Translations under genes and position numbers: made by a program
Shown here: one piece after another, positions 54,517 to 63,891 of the stretch
Numbering within the stretch: the first letter of the stretch is position 1
How the letters are laid out: every line of letters begins with the position of its first letter
NCBI RefSeq assembly: GCF_019048525.1
Contig: NZ_CP077369.1
Location: 2,666,001-2,730,000, forward strand
DNA length: 64,000 bases
Origin: Acinetobacter lwoffii
GTDB lineage: Bacteria > Pseudomonadota > Gammaproteobacteria > Pseudomonadales > Moraxellaceae
Direction of reading: 5' to 3'
The notes under the pieces: model-generated
The model's input: the letters and a program-made list of their open reading frames with translations, nothing else
What the model was told of the DNA's origin: nothing
Database searches by the model: none

Positions 54517-56187
54517 ATGGCTAACCCTGCTCAATTAGTACGTCACAAGCTGCTCAATACTTTCTTTTCCCGCCATTCGGTCTGGTTTGCCTGCATTCTG
54601 ATTGCAGTGATTTTTACTACATTTCATATCGGTTATTCACCGCGTTATATCTATTATTTTATTCCACAAACGTTGGTGAATACCCTATGGATCCTGAGTA
54701 TTCTGCTGAGTTTGCTGGGTTTGTATGATGTACTGCAAAATAAGCATTCCATTCTGAAAAATTATCCCATCATGGGACATTTCCGCTTTATCTTTGAAGA
54801 ATTCCGTCCGGAGATTCGTCAGTATTTTATTGAAGCCGACCGCGATGCACTGCCTTTTTCCCGTATGCAACGCAGTCTGGTGTATCAGCGGGCAAAAAAT
54901 GAAAATTCAGATAAACCTTTCGGCTCGATTCTGAATGTCTATGAAGATAATTACCGCTTTGTTAGTCATTCTATTACGCCCTGCAAAGTTGCCGATCCGC
55001 AGACTTTTCGCATTCTGATTGGAAATGAGCAATGTACTCAGCCCTTTTCAGCTTCTATTTTAAATATTTCAGCCATGAGCTTTGGCAGCATGAGTGCCAA
55101 TGCGATACGAGCCCTTAATCTCGGTGCTAAAAAAGGTGATTTTTTCCATGATACTGGAGAAGGCAGTATCAGTCCCTACCATCTGGAATATGGCGGCGAT
55201 CTGGTTTGGGAGATTGGCAGTGGTTATTTTGGCTGCCGTACTTTAGATGGGCAGTTTGATCCGGAACGTTTTGCTGCACAAGCGAAATTACCCCAGGTGA
55301 AAATGATTGAAATCAAGCTTTCGCAAGGTGCTAAACCCGGACATGGCGGTATTTTACCTAAAAGCAAGATCTCGGAAGAAATTGCCCAAATCCGGGGCAT
55401 CAGCCGTGAACATGATTGCGTATCACCCTCTAGTCATCCCGCCTTTAGCACCCCGATTGAAATGATGAATTTCATCCAACGATTACGTGAACTTTCCAAC
55501 GGAAAACCGGTCGGATTCAAGCTATGTCTGGGGCAGCCCTGGCAGTTTATGAGTATGGTCAAAGCCATGCTGCACACCCAGATTTATCCCGATTTCATCG
55601 TCGTCGATGGCTCTGAAGGTGGAACGGGCGCTGCACCCATTGAGTTAATCGACTTTGTCGGTGCACCCCTAAGAGAAGGTTTACTATTTGTGCATAATAC
55701 CCTTGTTGGTGCAGGTTTAAGAGATAAAATCAAAATTGGTGCAAGTGGTAAAATTATTAGTGCATTTGATATTGCCAGCACGCTCGCGATTGGGGCAGAT
55801 TGGGTGAATTCGGCACGTGGTTTTATGTTTGCCGTCGGCTGTATTCAGGCTCAAAGCTGTCATACCAACCAGTGTCCTGTCGGTGTCACCACACAGGATA
55901 AAGATCGTCAAAAGGCCTTACATGTGCCCACCAAAGCAGAGCGCGTATTTCATTATCATAAAAACACCTTACATGCCCTGTCTGAACTAATAGCTTCCGC
56001 AGGTCTCAAACACCCTTCCGCTATTAAGGCGCATCATCTGGCACAACGCGTGAATAATCACGAAATAAAGAACTTTGCGCAGATTCATTTTTGGCTCAAA
56101 GAAGGTGAATTATTATCCTGTGAAAATAAGGATGAGGAGAACTTCTACTTCAGGATGTGGAATTTGGCCCAATTAGAAAAATTTTAA
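54517..56187 (+). CDS. FMN-binding glutamate synthase-like membrane protein
   Basis: The 556-residue protein resembles the FMN-binding and ferredoxin-like central part of glutamate synthase (GltB) without the amidotransferase or NADPH domains. Two spans at about residues 20-40 and 50-70 anchor it in the membrane. The TIM barrel contains SAMSFGSMSANAIRALNLGAK, LSQGAKPGHGGILPKSKI, DFIVVDGSEGGTGAAP and the Cys-rich CIQAQSCHTNQCPVGVTTQDK, which matches the 3Fe-4S site of GltB. Members act as glutamate synthases in some archaea; in bacteria the role is unclear. Monocistronic. Confidence 0.88.
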   Translation: MANPAQLVRHKLLNTFFSRHSVWFACILIAVIFTTFHIGYSPRYIYYFIPQTLVNTLWILSILLSLLGLYDVLQNKHSILKNYPIMGHFRFIFEEFRPEIRQYFIEADRDALPFSRMQRSLVYQRAKNENSDKPFGSILNVYEDNYRFVSHSITPCKVADPQTFRILIGNEQCTQPFSASILNISAMSFGSMSANAIRALNLGAKKGDFFHDTGEGSISPYHLEYGGDLVWEIGSGYFGCRTLDGQFDPERFAAQAKLPQVKMIEIKLSQGAKPGHGGILPKSKISEEIAQIRGISREHDCVSPSSHPAFSTPIEMMNFIQRLRELSNGKPVGFKLCLGQPWQFMSMVKAMLHTQIYPDFIVVDGSEGGTGAAPIELIDFVGAPLREGLLFVHNTLVGAGLRDKIKIGASGKIISAFDIASTLAIGADWVNSARGFMFAVGCIQAQSCHTNQCPVGVTTQDKDRQKALHVPTKAERVFHYHKNTLHALSELIASAGLKHPSAIKAHHLAQRVNNHEIKNFAQIHFWLKEGELLSCENKDEENFYFRMWNLAQLEKF

Positions 56188-56205
56188 TTTGATGCAGTTA
56201 AAATC

Positions 56206-56234
56206 AAAAAAGGCGTTTTAATAAACGCCTTTTT
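56206..56234. terminator. Bidirectional terminator
   Basis: AAAAAGGCGTTT / AAACGCCTTTTT stem between converging genes, T-rich both ways. Confidence 0.9.
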
Positions 56235-56255
56235 AAATATCCAATTTTCAATCTA

Positions 56256-57299
56256 TTAATAATAAGTTTTGCTGCCATGTGCATGCAGAAAGGCTGGAAT
56301 CAAACCCGTCAATGCAGCGCGAATATCAGCACGTTCATTGATTAACTGATGCGAACCTTCTTCCAGCATCAGTAAAGTCTGGAGCCGGAATTTACGCCGG
56401 ATAAATTCGATATTATAACGCCAATCAACAGTCTGATCCTGTGCACCCTGTGCCAGCCAGACTGGAATACGACAAGCCGGACGCGCTTCCATTTCCAGCA
56501 TCCAGCGTGACATCGCCAGAATCCAGTCCATGCCCATCATTCGCGGTTGTAATGGATCTTTAAGCCGGATAAAACGCAGAAACTCCGGATTATGGTTATT
56601 GCGTCTAAAATGCCGGGGAACTTCACGTTTGATTCGGCTAATAATGCCAAGCCCGACCGAATTATGCCACCAAGCAGTTTTGGCGGGACGAATCAATGGT
56701 GATAATAGCAAGACCCGCTCGACAAAAGGATTTTCACGACGTTCTGCAAATTCCAGTAAATGGTGCATCCAGATCGCACCACCGGTACTCTGGCCGATGC
56801 CAACCCAAGGTTTCGGTAATTGTGAAGCGTGCTGTACATAGCGATGTACTGCATGCAAGACCTGCTGATAATGATCAAAATTCTGAATGCTAGCAGGTGA
56901 ACCATCACTGAGACCATGTCCCGGCAAGTCATAGGTCAATACGCTAAAACCCTGTTCCAAAAGCTCTTTGACAATCGGCTGATAAATACCGCTATGTTCC
57001 AGATAACCATGCAGCAAAAAAGCGGTTCCCTGAATATTGTCAAAGCGGGTATTTTCCAGATTCGGTTCAAACACCTGTACATGCAACCTGAATAAAGGCA
57101 TCTGTACATAGCCCTGCCAGTGTTTGCAGTCCAGTAAATCAAAACCATAAAGCTTGCGATAGGATTGCAAGTCAATCGGCGGTTCATCACTACGATTCAG
57201 GTTTAAAGGTGGCAAGAGTTGAGGCGTAACATCCCGACTCGGAATGGGTAAATCCAGCTGTTTCAGAATGGTGGGATTTAAAAATGGGATATCAGACAT
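56256..57299 (-). CDS. Alpha/beta hydrolase (monoacylglycerol lipase-like)
   Basis: The 347-residue protein has the serine aminopeptidase S33/Hydrolase_4 fold: AFLLHGYLEHSGIYQPIVKEL with the oxyanion HG and the typical EHSG-Y, LTYDLPGHGLSDG, the nucleophile GIGQSTGGAIW and a late His in LEEGSHQLINER. The profile fits monoacylglycerol lipase or lysophospholipase (PldB-like). There is no signal peptide. Its ATG overlaps the stop of the ydcF-like gene by one base (TAATG). Confidence 0.9.
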   Translation of the reverse strand: MSDIPFLNPTILKQLDLPIPSRDVTPQLLPPLNLNRSDEPPIDLQSYRKLYGFDLLDCKHWQGYVQMPLFRLHVQVFEPNLENTRFDNIQGTAFLLHGYLEHSGIYQPIVKELLEQGFSVLTYDLPGHGLSDGSPASIQNFDHYQQVLHAVHRYVQHASQLPKPWVGIGQSTGGAIWMHHLLEFAERRENPFVERVLLLSPLIRPAKTAWWHNSVGLGIISRIKREVPRHFRRNNHNPEFLRFIRLKDPLQPRMMGMDWILAMSRWMLEMEARPACRIPVWLAQGAQDQTVDWRYNIEFIRRKFRLQTLLMLEEGSHQLINERADIRAALTGLIPAFLHAHGSKTYY

Positions 57300-58438
57300 T
57301 ATGGCACCTCCCGACAGTCACTGGATCCAAACCACATATCGCGCATGGTCGCCAACATTTCATAATTGGCACGACGACTGTGATCATAATTTTGTGCACT
57401 TGGACGCCATCGTGTCAATGGCGTTGGCATCGGCGCTTCTACCGGAATGGTTTGTATGCCATTTAACGCAAATAAACGGCGGGTACGCGGCATATGATAA
57501 CGATCCGTAATCAGAATCACTGTAGGCGCTCCACCTTTCTTTTGTAATAATAATGAACTGAAACGGGTATTTTCACAGGTGTTCATGCTGCGATCTTCCA
57601 GTAATTTGGCATCGACACCATGATTTTTTAACCAGCGCTGCATATACGGCGCTTCGACCCCACTCAGAACAATCGGCAACTGATAATGTTTCTCTACTGC
57701 CAGCGTAGTTTCCAGACGTAGTCGCGTATAGTTATTGACTACAATTTCTTTGCTTTGTTCATCCAGAGTTAAGCCACCACCCAATACCACAATCGCATAA
57801 GGCTGAGAGCGATTCGCGGGTTTAGCCTGCTGTTGCTCTTGCAGTAAAGCCAAGTCTTGCTGGATCTCCTCTCCATCAGTTTCCTGTACCGAACTGGCTT
57901 CCCCTTGTTCCAGCGGATGCGTCATCAGAAACTCCATATATTGCTCAATACGTTCCTTGTTTTCACTACTGTCCCACTCCAGCAATTCCCGGACATTTGC
58001 TGTCGGATCGACTGGTTCTGCATCTTCCTGTGAGGACAATAACGGCACCTGAGCAGGTGGACTTTGCTCTGTTTTTTGATCTTGCTGCTCGCGTTGATAT
58101 TCTTCAATTACTTGCTGCAGTGCTTTATAACGCGCCTGAATCAGCATCAGGTTGGCAGAATTATTCTGCTGGATATCCTGTTCCATGACCTTTAAATAAG
58201 CCTGACGGGCAATCCACAAATCAGAGCCAGGTTCCAGATTTTCATGCTCGCTTAACGCTGCCATTTTCTGGCTTTGGGCCGCGACTTCATTTAGCTCTAG
58301 GGAGACAAACTGGTTTAAACCCTTGACGATCATTTTTGAGTAAAAAGGCGTATAAACCAACACCAGTAGACAGCCGCATAGTACAAATAGTCCAGTGATA
58401 ATTTGTAGCAAACGTACCATCCAATGGGTGTTTTTCAT
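57299..58438 (-). CDS. YdcF/SanA/ElyC-family (DUF218) membrane protein
   Basis: The 379-residue protein has one N-terminal membrane span (about 10-32) and a long helical, Gln/Glu-rich periplasmic region. A C-terminal DUF218 domain follows: PYAIVVLGGGLTLDEQSKE, RLRLETTLAVEKHYQLPIVLSG, SMNTCENTRFSS, VILITDRYHMPRTRRLF. ElyC and SanA relatives affect peptidoglycan or envelope integrity. The position after murB supports an envelope role. One base separates it from murB. Confidence 0.88.
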   Translation of the reverse strand: MKNTHWMVRLLQIITGLFVLCGCLLVLVYTPFYSKMIVKGLNQFVSLELNEVAAQSQKMAALSEHENLEPGSDLWIARQAYLKVMEQDIQQNNSANLMLIQARYKALQQVIEEYQREQQDQKTEQSPPAQVPLLSSQEDAEPVDPTANVRELLEWDSSENKERIEQYMEFLMTHPLEQGEASSVQETDGEEIQQDLALLQEQQQAKPANRSQPYAIVVLGGGLTLDEQSKEIVVNNYTRLRLETTLAVEKHYQLPIVLSGVEAPYMQRWLKNHGVDAKLLEDRSMNTCENTRFSSLLLQKKGGAPTVILITDRYHMPRTRRLFALNGIQTIPVEAPMPTPLTRWRPSAQNYDHSRRANYEMLATMRDMWFGSSDCREVP

Positions 58439-58439
58439 G

Positions 58440-59480
58440 TTATTCCTCTTCCTGATGAGAACGGATCAAGCCATTTTTATCGAACAATACAGGTTCAGGT
58501 TCCAGCATTAGACTAAATTTTTCCCAAACCGATTGCTGTACTGCACGATAAGTTTTACGTACATCGGTGAGAGAGGCTTGACCATAATTCACCAAGACCA
58601 ATGCCTGTTTGTGAAACATGCCGACAGACCCCAACTGTTTACCCTTCCAGCCCGCCTGATCAATCAGCCAGCCCGCTGCTAGTTTAACTTGAGCATTGGC
58701 TTGTTGGTAATGGGGTAAATTCGGGAAAGATACAGCAATTTGGTCAGAGACCGCCTGATCAACCACTGGATTTTTAAAGAAGCTACCCACGTTGGGAAAT
58801 TCTTGCGGATCAGGTAATTTGCTCTGACGAATCTGAATGACCTGTTGCTGCAAGTTTTCTGCTGTGAGCTGATCACCGACCGCAGTCTTCAGGTCACCGT
58901 AATTCAGTTTCAAATCTGGCTGTTTAAGTAATCTAAAAGTCACATGGGTAATCACATAACGGTTAGGATCATCTTTAAAAATACTATGCCGGTAGGCAAA
59001 TTGACAGTCTGCTGCCTGAATCGAGGCAAATTGTTTCAGCTGACGGTCATAGACCTCGACGGAATCGATAAACTCGCCGACTTCAACGCCATAAGCGCCA
59101 ATATTCTGTACTGGCGAAGCACCGACACGTCCAGGAATCAGGGCCAAATTTTGTAAACCATACAGACCTTGTGCTGTAGTCCAGAGCACGAAGTCATGCC
59201 AGCCTTGTCCGCCGCCTACACGTAAACGTTGCGACTGATCATCAGCATCCAGCATTTCAATGCCTTGAATATCCATATGCAGAACTAGCGCATCAATCTG
59301 CTCCGGCAACAACATATTACTGCCGCCTGACAGGATCAGCAAATTGATTTGCTGCTGTTCCGCAAAATCTAGTGCAGTTAGCAGATCAGCGGTGGATTGA
59401 ATCTGAGCATAGTGCGAAGCAACTGCTTCTAAATTTAAGGTATTAAAAGGTTTAAGTTGAACCTGGGTTTGAATCTGCAT
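58440..59480 (-). CDS. murB: UDP-N-acetylenolpyruvoylglucosamine reductase
   Basis: MurB reduces UDP-GlcNAc-enolpyruvate to UDP-MurNAc with FAD and NADPH in peptidoglycan synthesis. The 346-residue type I protein shows [35 protein letters not shown], and the catalytic serine in [12 protein letters not shown]. The end contains [16 protein letters not shown]. It starts 4 bases after the phosphatase gene, in the cluster phosphatase-murB-ydcF-lipase. Confidence 0.96.
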   Translation of the reverse strand: MQIQTQVQLKPFNTLNLEAVASHYAQIQSTADLLTALDFAEQQQINLLILSGGSNMLLPEQIDALVLHMDIQGIEMLDADDQSQRLRVGGGQGWHDFVLWTTAQGLYGLQNLALIPGRVGASPVQNIGAYGVEVGEFIDSVEVYDRQLKQFASIQAADCQFAYRHSIFKDDPNRYVITHVTFRLLKQPDLKLNYGDLKTAVGDQLTAENLQQQVIQIRQSKLPDPQEFPNVGSFFKNPVVDQAVSDQIAVSFPNLPHYQQANAQVKLAAGWLIDQAGWKGKQLGSVGMFHKQALVLVNYGQASLTDVRKTYRAVQQSVWEKFSLMLEPEPVLFDKNGLIRSHQEEE

Positions 59481-59483
59481 CGC

Positions 59484-59990
59484 TTAAACCTTGTGTAAAT
59501 TCTGTTTAAAAATCTCAATCCAGGCCTGGCTGCTGGACTCACACTGATCAAGCACCCGTTCAAAGCCATCCGCTTCGCCATAATAGGGATCCGGTAAGGC
59601 CTGTTTCGGATAGGTCTGATCATGTTCACTCATCAATGCCACACGTGCACGTACATGACCAAACTGAGTTTCTGCCAGACGCTGTATGTTCTGGATATTG
59701 GATAAATTCTCCAGATCCATCGCCAGAATCAGATCATAATCAATAAAATCATGCGGAATAAGTTGACGTGCGCGAAGTGCTGAAAGGTCATAGCCACGTT
59801 TCAGCGCATGCTGCTGGCTACGCAAGTCCGGTGCCTTGCCCGGATGATAATTACTGGTTCCGGCAGAATCGACCACAATATTCAGTTGCTGTTCATCACA
59901 ATAATGTCTGAGTACAACTTCTGCCGTGGGAGAGCGGCAAATATTTCCCAAACAAACACATAACACCTTGTATGGCGTTCTGGATGACAT
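59484..59990 (-). CDS. Low-molecular-weight protein-tyrosine phosphatase
   Basis: The 168-residue protein has the active-site loop VCLGNICRSPTAEVVLRHY (CX5RS) near the N-terminus and the general acid DPYYGEADGFERVLDQCE near the end. In bacteria some members (Wzb, Ptp) control capsule export kinases; no such kinase is nearby. The ATG at 59990 with GAGG 6 bases upstream is preferred over an in-frame TTG at 59996. It is the first gene of the murB cluster. Confidence 0.94.
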   Translation of the reverse strand: MSSRTPYKVLCVCLGNICRSPTAEVVLRHYCDEQQLNIVVDSAGTSNYHPGKAPDLRSQQHALKRGYDLSALRARQLIPHDFIDYDLILAMDLENLSNIQNIQRLAETQFGHVRARVALMSEHDQTYPKQALPDPYYGEADGFERVLDQCESSSQAWIEIFKQNLHKV

Positions 59991-60110
59991 AAACAACCTC
60001 AGAGCTACTTTATTTTAAGGATTCTTATGTTAAGTTATTTATATACTGATTCCTATCTTACAACCATAGAATAATCTCGTATTTGCAATAAAAAAATCAA
60101 GGATATCGCC

Positions 60111-61271
60111 ATGAATCGTTTTCAGTTTCAAACCGTCCCCAATATCATTGCCGGACTAGGCACGATTCAGGAATTATTTAAAATTCTAAAAAATGGCCGT
60201 TATCAACGTCTTCTGCTAGTGACTGACCCGGGGATGCTGAAGCAGCAATTACATTTGCCGCTTCTTGATATTATTGAATCTGCCGGGCTGGAGTACGTGA
60301 TTTACTCGGATGTTCAGGCCGATCCGCCCGATACAGTGGTGCTTGAAGCGGCGGCTTTTGCAAAACAGGAAAATATTGATGTGGTGCTGGGCTTTGGTGG
60401 TGGCAGCTCGATGGATGTGGCCAAACTCATTGCAATTTTGGCGCATCCCGAGCAGCATCAGACACTGTCCGATCTGTATGGCGTTGATAATGCTACCGGA
60501 CCGCGTTTAGCTTTAATTCTGGTACCGACCACCGCTGGAACAGGTTCGGAAGTGACGCCGATTTCGATTGTCACCACAGGTGAAACGACCAAAACTGGCA
60601 TTGTCGCGCCCATTCTCTATGCAGATATTGCCATTCTGGATGCAACCTTTACCCAAAATCTTCCGGCACAGATCACTGCCGCCACCGGCATTGATGCCAT
60701 GGTGCATGCCATTGAAGCTTATACCTCAAAACACAAGAAAAACCCTTATTCGGATATGCTGGCCAAACAGGCTTTAAGATTACTGAATGCCAATCTGCAG
60801 CGCGTGCTGCAAGACGGCAATGATTTAGATGCGCGTCAAAATATGCTGATTGGTTCCATGCTGGCTGGACAAGCCTTTGCCAATGCACCGGTCGCTGCTG
60901 TACATGCGCTGGCTTATCCGCTTGGTGGACATTTTCACCTGTCACACGGGCATAGCAATGCACTGGTTCTAACTGAAGTATTAAAGTTTAATGCGCCAGT
61001 GGCTAAACAGCTCTATGCGGAATTAATGACCTGGCTGGATCCCCGCAGTAAAGGTTGTCATGATGGCCTGACCGATCTATTTATTGATCATTTTAATAAT
61101 CATCTGATGCAAAGCGGTTTGACTCTAAAACTAAATCAGTTGAATGTTCCAGAACATATGCTGCAGGTCATGGCAAAAGATGCGATGCAACAAAGCCGGC
61201 TGTTGCAGAATAATCCCCGTGAACTCAAGCTGGAGGATGCTTATCAGATTTATCAGGCGATCTATGCCTAG
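60111..61271 (+). CDS. Iron-containing alcohol dehydrogenase
   Basis: The 386-residue protein belongs to the group III Fe-dependent alcohol dehydrogenases. Visible are the NAD-binding VVLGFGGGSSMDVAKLIAIL, VPTTAGTGSEVTPISI, the metal ligand region TGIDAMVHAIEAYTS and HALAYPLGGHFHLSHGHSNAL. Substrate could be a primary alcohol, diol or hydroxy acid; the sequence alone does not tell. AAGGA stands 8 bases before the ATG. It is followed by a thioesterase on the same strand. Confidence 0.93.
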   Translation: MNRFQFQTVPNIIAGLGTIQELFKILKNGRYQRLLLVTDPGMLKQQLHLPLLDIIESAGLEYVIYSDVQADPPDTVVLEAAAFAKQENIDVVLGFGGGSSMDVAKLIAILAHPEQHQTLSDLYGVDNATGPRLALILVPTTAGTGSEVTPISIVTTGETTKTGIVAPILYADIAILDATFTQNLPAQITAATGIDAMVHAIEAYTSKHKKNPYSDMLAKQALRLLNANLQRVLQDGNDLDARQNMLIGSMLAGQAFANAPVAAVHALAYPLGGHFHLSHGHSNALVLTEVLKFNAPVAKQLYAELMTWLDPRSKGCHDGLTDLFIDHFNNHLMQSGLTLKLNQLNVPEHMLQVMAKDAMQQSRLLQNNPRELKLEDAYQIYQAIYA

Positions 61272-61312
61272 ATCAATTTCCACCTAAGCCTTATCTAGCC
61301 GAGGACTGAATA

Positions 61313-61750
61313 GTGATAAAAGCCACCATCAAACAGCGCGAACACTATACATTTTTCCTGCCCATTCAAACCCGATGGGCAGACAATGATCTGTACGGCC
61401 ATGTCAACAATGTGACTTATTACAGTTATTTTGATACCGCAGCCAATGCCCTGCTGATTCAGGAGGCTGATTTTGATCCTAAATATTCCCCGATGATTGG
61501 GCTGGTGGTCAGCTCCAACTGTCAATTTAATCAGGAACTGTCTTATCCGGAAATTATTGAAGTGGGCGTGGCCATTGAAAGCATGGGAAATTCATCGCTC
61601 AGCTATGATCTGGCTATTTTTAAACGCAACTCAGATACAGCCGCTGCGCAAGGCAATTTTGTCCATGTATTTGTTGACCGTGAAACACGAAAAAGCACCC
61701 CGATTCCAGTCGAAATGCGGGATGCTTTATCTCGATTTGTTGTGACTTAA
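61313..61750 (+). CDS. 4-hydroxybenzoyl-CoA thioesterase-like (hotdog) protein
   Basis: The 145-residue hotdog-fold protein has the active-site pattern QTRWADNDLYGHVNNVTYYSYFDTAANALL, in which the Asp of DLYGHVNN is catalytic in the 4HBT family. It hydrolyses an acyl-CoA of unknown chain. The start is GTG with GAGG about 10 bases upstream. It lies 41 bases after the alcohol dehydrogenase, so cotranscription is likely, and ends 8 bases from the converging dnaX. Confidence 0.88.
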   Translation: MIKATIKQREHYTFFLPIQTRWADNDLYGHVNNVTYYSYFDTAANALLIQEADFDPKYSPMIGLVVSSNCQFNQELSYPEIIEVGVAIESMGNSSLSYDLAIFKRNSDTAAAQGNFVHVFVDRETRKSTPIPVEMRDALSRFVVT

Positions 61751-61758
61751 CATCCAGC

Positions 61759-63891
61759 CTATTTCAGCTGAATATTTTGCAGTTCACCATCAAACTGCTG
61801 TAACAGATCGCGTACTGCCGGTTCAGCATGTAACAGTTCTTCGGCACGTTTAAAGGCACGTACCTTACGCTGATGCTGCATGGTATAGGGCGTTAACTGA
61901 TCCACATTTTCAAATTTCACCTGGAAATTGGTTTGCGGCCATTGCTGTTGCAAAGCAGCTTCCAGATGATGTTGCAACTGGGTCAACAACTGCTGGTACT
62001 GTTCAGGAATATGGAAAACGGATTCGCCATTCATCTGGCCAGTCATGACGCCATACTGCACCAGTTCCTGTACCGCTGGAGAAAGCTGGCTATTACGGAA
62101 CCAGTATTCCCATTTTTCTACGCTCCACTCGCCTTCTAAGGTTTGCTCAGGTATTTTTAAAATATCCTGTGGCATCAGATTCTGCGTATTTACATCTTGG
62201 GAAATATCTTCCAGCAAAGCTGTCTGTGCAACTGGCTGAACCGGAGCTGTGTTTTCAAGAGCAGGCTGAGCAATCGAATCCTGTGAAAGTTCCAATTCCG
62301 GTGCAGCAAGACTAAATTCCTCATCAGCAGGCATACTGTCTTGTGCTGGCTCGGTATGAATCACAGCATCTGCAGGAATAAACTCTTCAAGCAGAAAATC
62401 ATCTGAACTGTTGCTTGTAGCCGCTGTTTCTGGGGTGCTCTCGATTTCATCGAAACCAAATAGGCCTTTATCATCATTTGGATCAAAAACAATCTGATCC
62501 GCAGACTGAATCTCTTCAATCACTGTTTGAGTTGCTACAGGCTGGACAGGTTCAGGTGCATTGATGCTGGTTGGCTCTTCTTCATCGAGAAAATCATCCG
62601 AAGAAGGCCCAGACGCTGATGCAACATCAATCTCCTCATCTGTCCCATCGTCCAGAGAGAAATCATCAAATACCGGTTCTGCCTCCAATGATTGTGTTTC
62701 TATTGATTCAGATTGAAGTTGTGTCTGAACAGGTGGCTGTAGACGTGTTGTATGGGTTGTTGCCTGTTGCGATGCAGTCTCCTGCATTACTGGAATTTCA
62801 CTTGGTTGTAATGGACGGAAAGCCAGTAAGCGTAGCACCGTCATCTCAAAGCCTTGTTCCTGCGTAACTGCAAGCTGTAAATCGGCACGACCCTTACAGG
62901 CAATCTGATAATAGAGTTGCAGGTCTTGTGCTGAAATTAGAGCCGATAATTGCATGATCTTTCGATTGATCTCGGCACTATATTTCAAACTCAGATCTGG
63001 CAGGTACTGCAATAAAGCCAGTTCATGCAGGGTTGAAATCAGCTGGTCGAGCACCAGTGATACATCCAGAGCTTGCTGGCGGAACTGTAGCAATAACTGA
63101 CTGACTTGTGCTTTCTGATTCTGGTGAATCGCCAGAATCAGGTCATAAATAATAGTACGGTCAATCAGCCCCAGCATGTCTTTAACATCCTGATGCTGAA
63201 TCGCTCCCTGACCATAGGCAATCGCCTGATCGGTCAACGACAAGGCATCACGTAATGAACCTTGCGCAGATTCAGCAATCTGCCAGATCGCATCCTGATC
63301 AGACTGAATACTTTCTTTGCTAAGAATATGGCCCAGATGTTCGGTAATTTCATCGACTGCCAATGGGCGCAAGGTAAATTGCAGACAGCGAGAAATTACG
63401 GTAATTGGCAGTTTTTGCGGATCGGTGGTTGCAAATAGGAATTTGACATGTTCCGGCGGTTCTTCTAGCGTCTTTAACAAAGCATTGAAAGAATGCGTGG
63501 AGAGCATGTGCACTTCATCGATCAGGTAGACCTTAAAGCGACCTTGAGTCGGTGCATAAGGCACATTGTCGAGCAGCTCACGGGTATCTTCGACCTTGGT
63601 ACGGGATGCCGCATCGATTTCGATTAAATCAATAAAGCGCCCTTCATTGACTGCGGTACAGGTCGGACACACCTCGCAAGGCGTCGAAGTAATACCGGTT
63701 TCGCAGTTCAAGCACTTCGCCAAAATACGTGCAATCGTGGTTTTTCCGACACCACGCGTTCCTGTAAACAAATAGGCATGATGCAAACGGCCACGTTCGA
63801 GCGCGCTGGTTAAAGCACGTGATACATGGTTTTGCCCCACCAATTCATTAAAATTACGAGGACGGTATTTTCGCGCAAGTACTTGATACAT
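61759..63891 (-). CDS. dnaX: DNA polymerase III subunits tau/gamma
   Basis: DnaX is the clamp-loader ATPase that also organises the replisome through tau. The 710-residue protein has FTGTRGVGKTTIARILAKCL (Walker A) and the four-Cys zinc site (CLNC...TPCEVCPTC). VYLIDEVHMLSTHSFNALLKTLEEPPEH (Walker B and sensor regions), ISRCLQF and a helical collar follow. Next is an acidic, Glu/Asp-rich linker, then the tau domain that binds polymerase alpha. No obvious slippery heptamer for a gamma form was seen. AAGGAG lies 6 bases before the ATG. Confidence 0.95.
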   Translation of the reverse strand: MYQVLARKYRPRNFNELVGQNHVSRALTSALERGRLHHAYLFTGTRGVGKTTIARILAKCLNCETGITSTPCEVCPTCTAVNEGRFIDLIEIDAASRTKVEDTRELLDNVPYAPTQGRFKVYLIDEVHMLSTHSFNALLKTLEEPPEHVKFLFATTDPQKLPITVISRCLQFTLRPLAVDEITEHLGHILSKESIQSDQDAIWQIAESAQGSLRDALSLTDQAIAYGQGAIQHQDVKDMLGLIDRTIIYDLILAIHQNQKAQVSQLLLQFRQQALDVSLVLDQLISTLHELALLQYLPDLSLKYSAEINRKIMQLSALISAQDLQLYYQIACKGRADLQLAVTQEQGFEMTVLRLLAFRPLQPSEIPVMQETASQQATTHTTRLQPPVQTQLQSESIETQSLEAEPVFDDFSLDDGTDEEIDVASASGPSSDDFLDEEEPTSINAPEPVQPVATQTVIEEIQSADQIVFDPNDDKGLFGFDEIESTPETAATSNSSDDFLLEEFIPADAVIHTEPAQDSMPADEEFSLAAPELELSQDSIAQPALENTAPVQPVAQTALLEDISQDVNTQNLMPQDILKIPEQTLEGEWSVEKWEYWFRNSQLSPAVQELVQYGVMTGQMNGESVFHIPEQYQQLLTQLQHHLEAALQQQWPQTNFQVKFENVDQLTPYTMQHQRKVRAFKRAEELLHAEPAVRDLLQQFDGELQNIQLK

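Noticed and set aside
61759..63891. Programmed frameshift for a gamma form of DnaX
   Set aside because: I found no A-AAA-AAG-type slippery heptamer with a following hairpin in the coding strand at the expected place.
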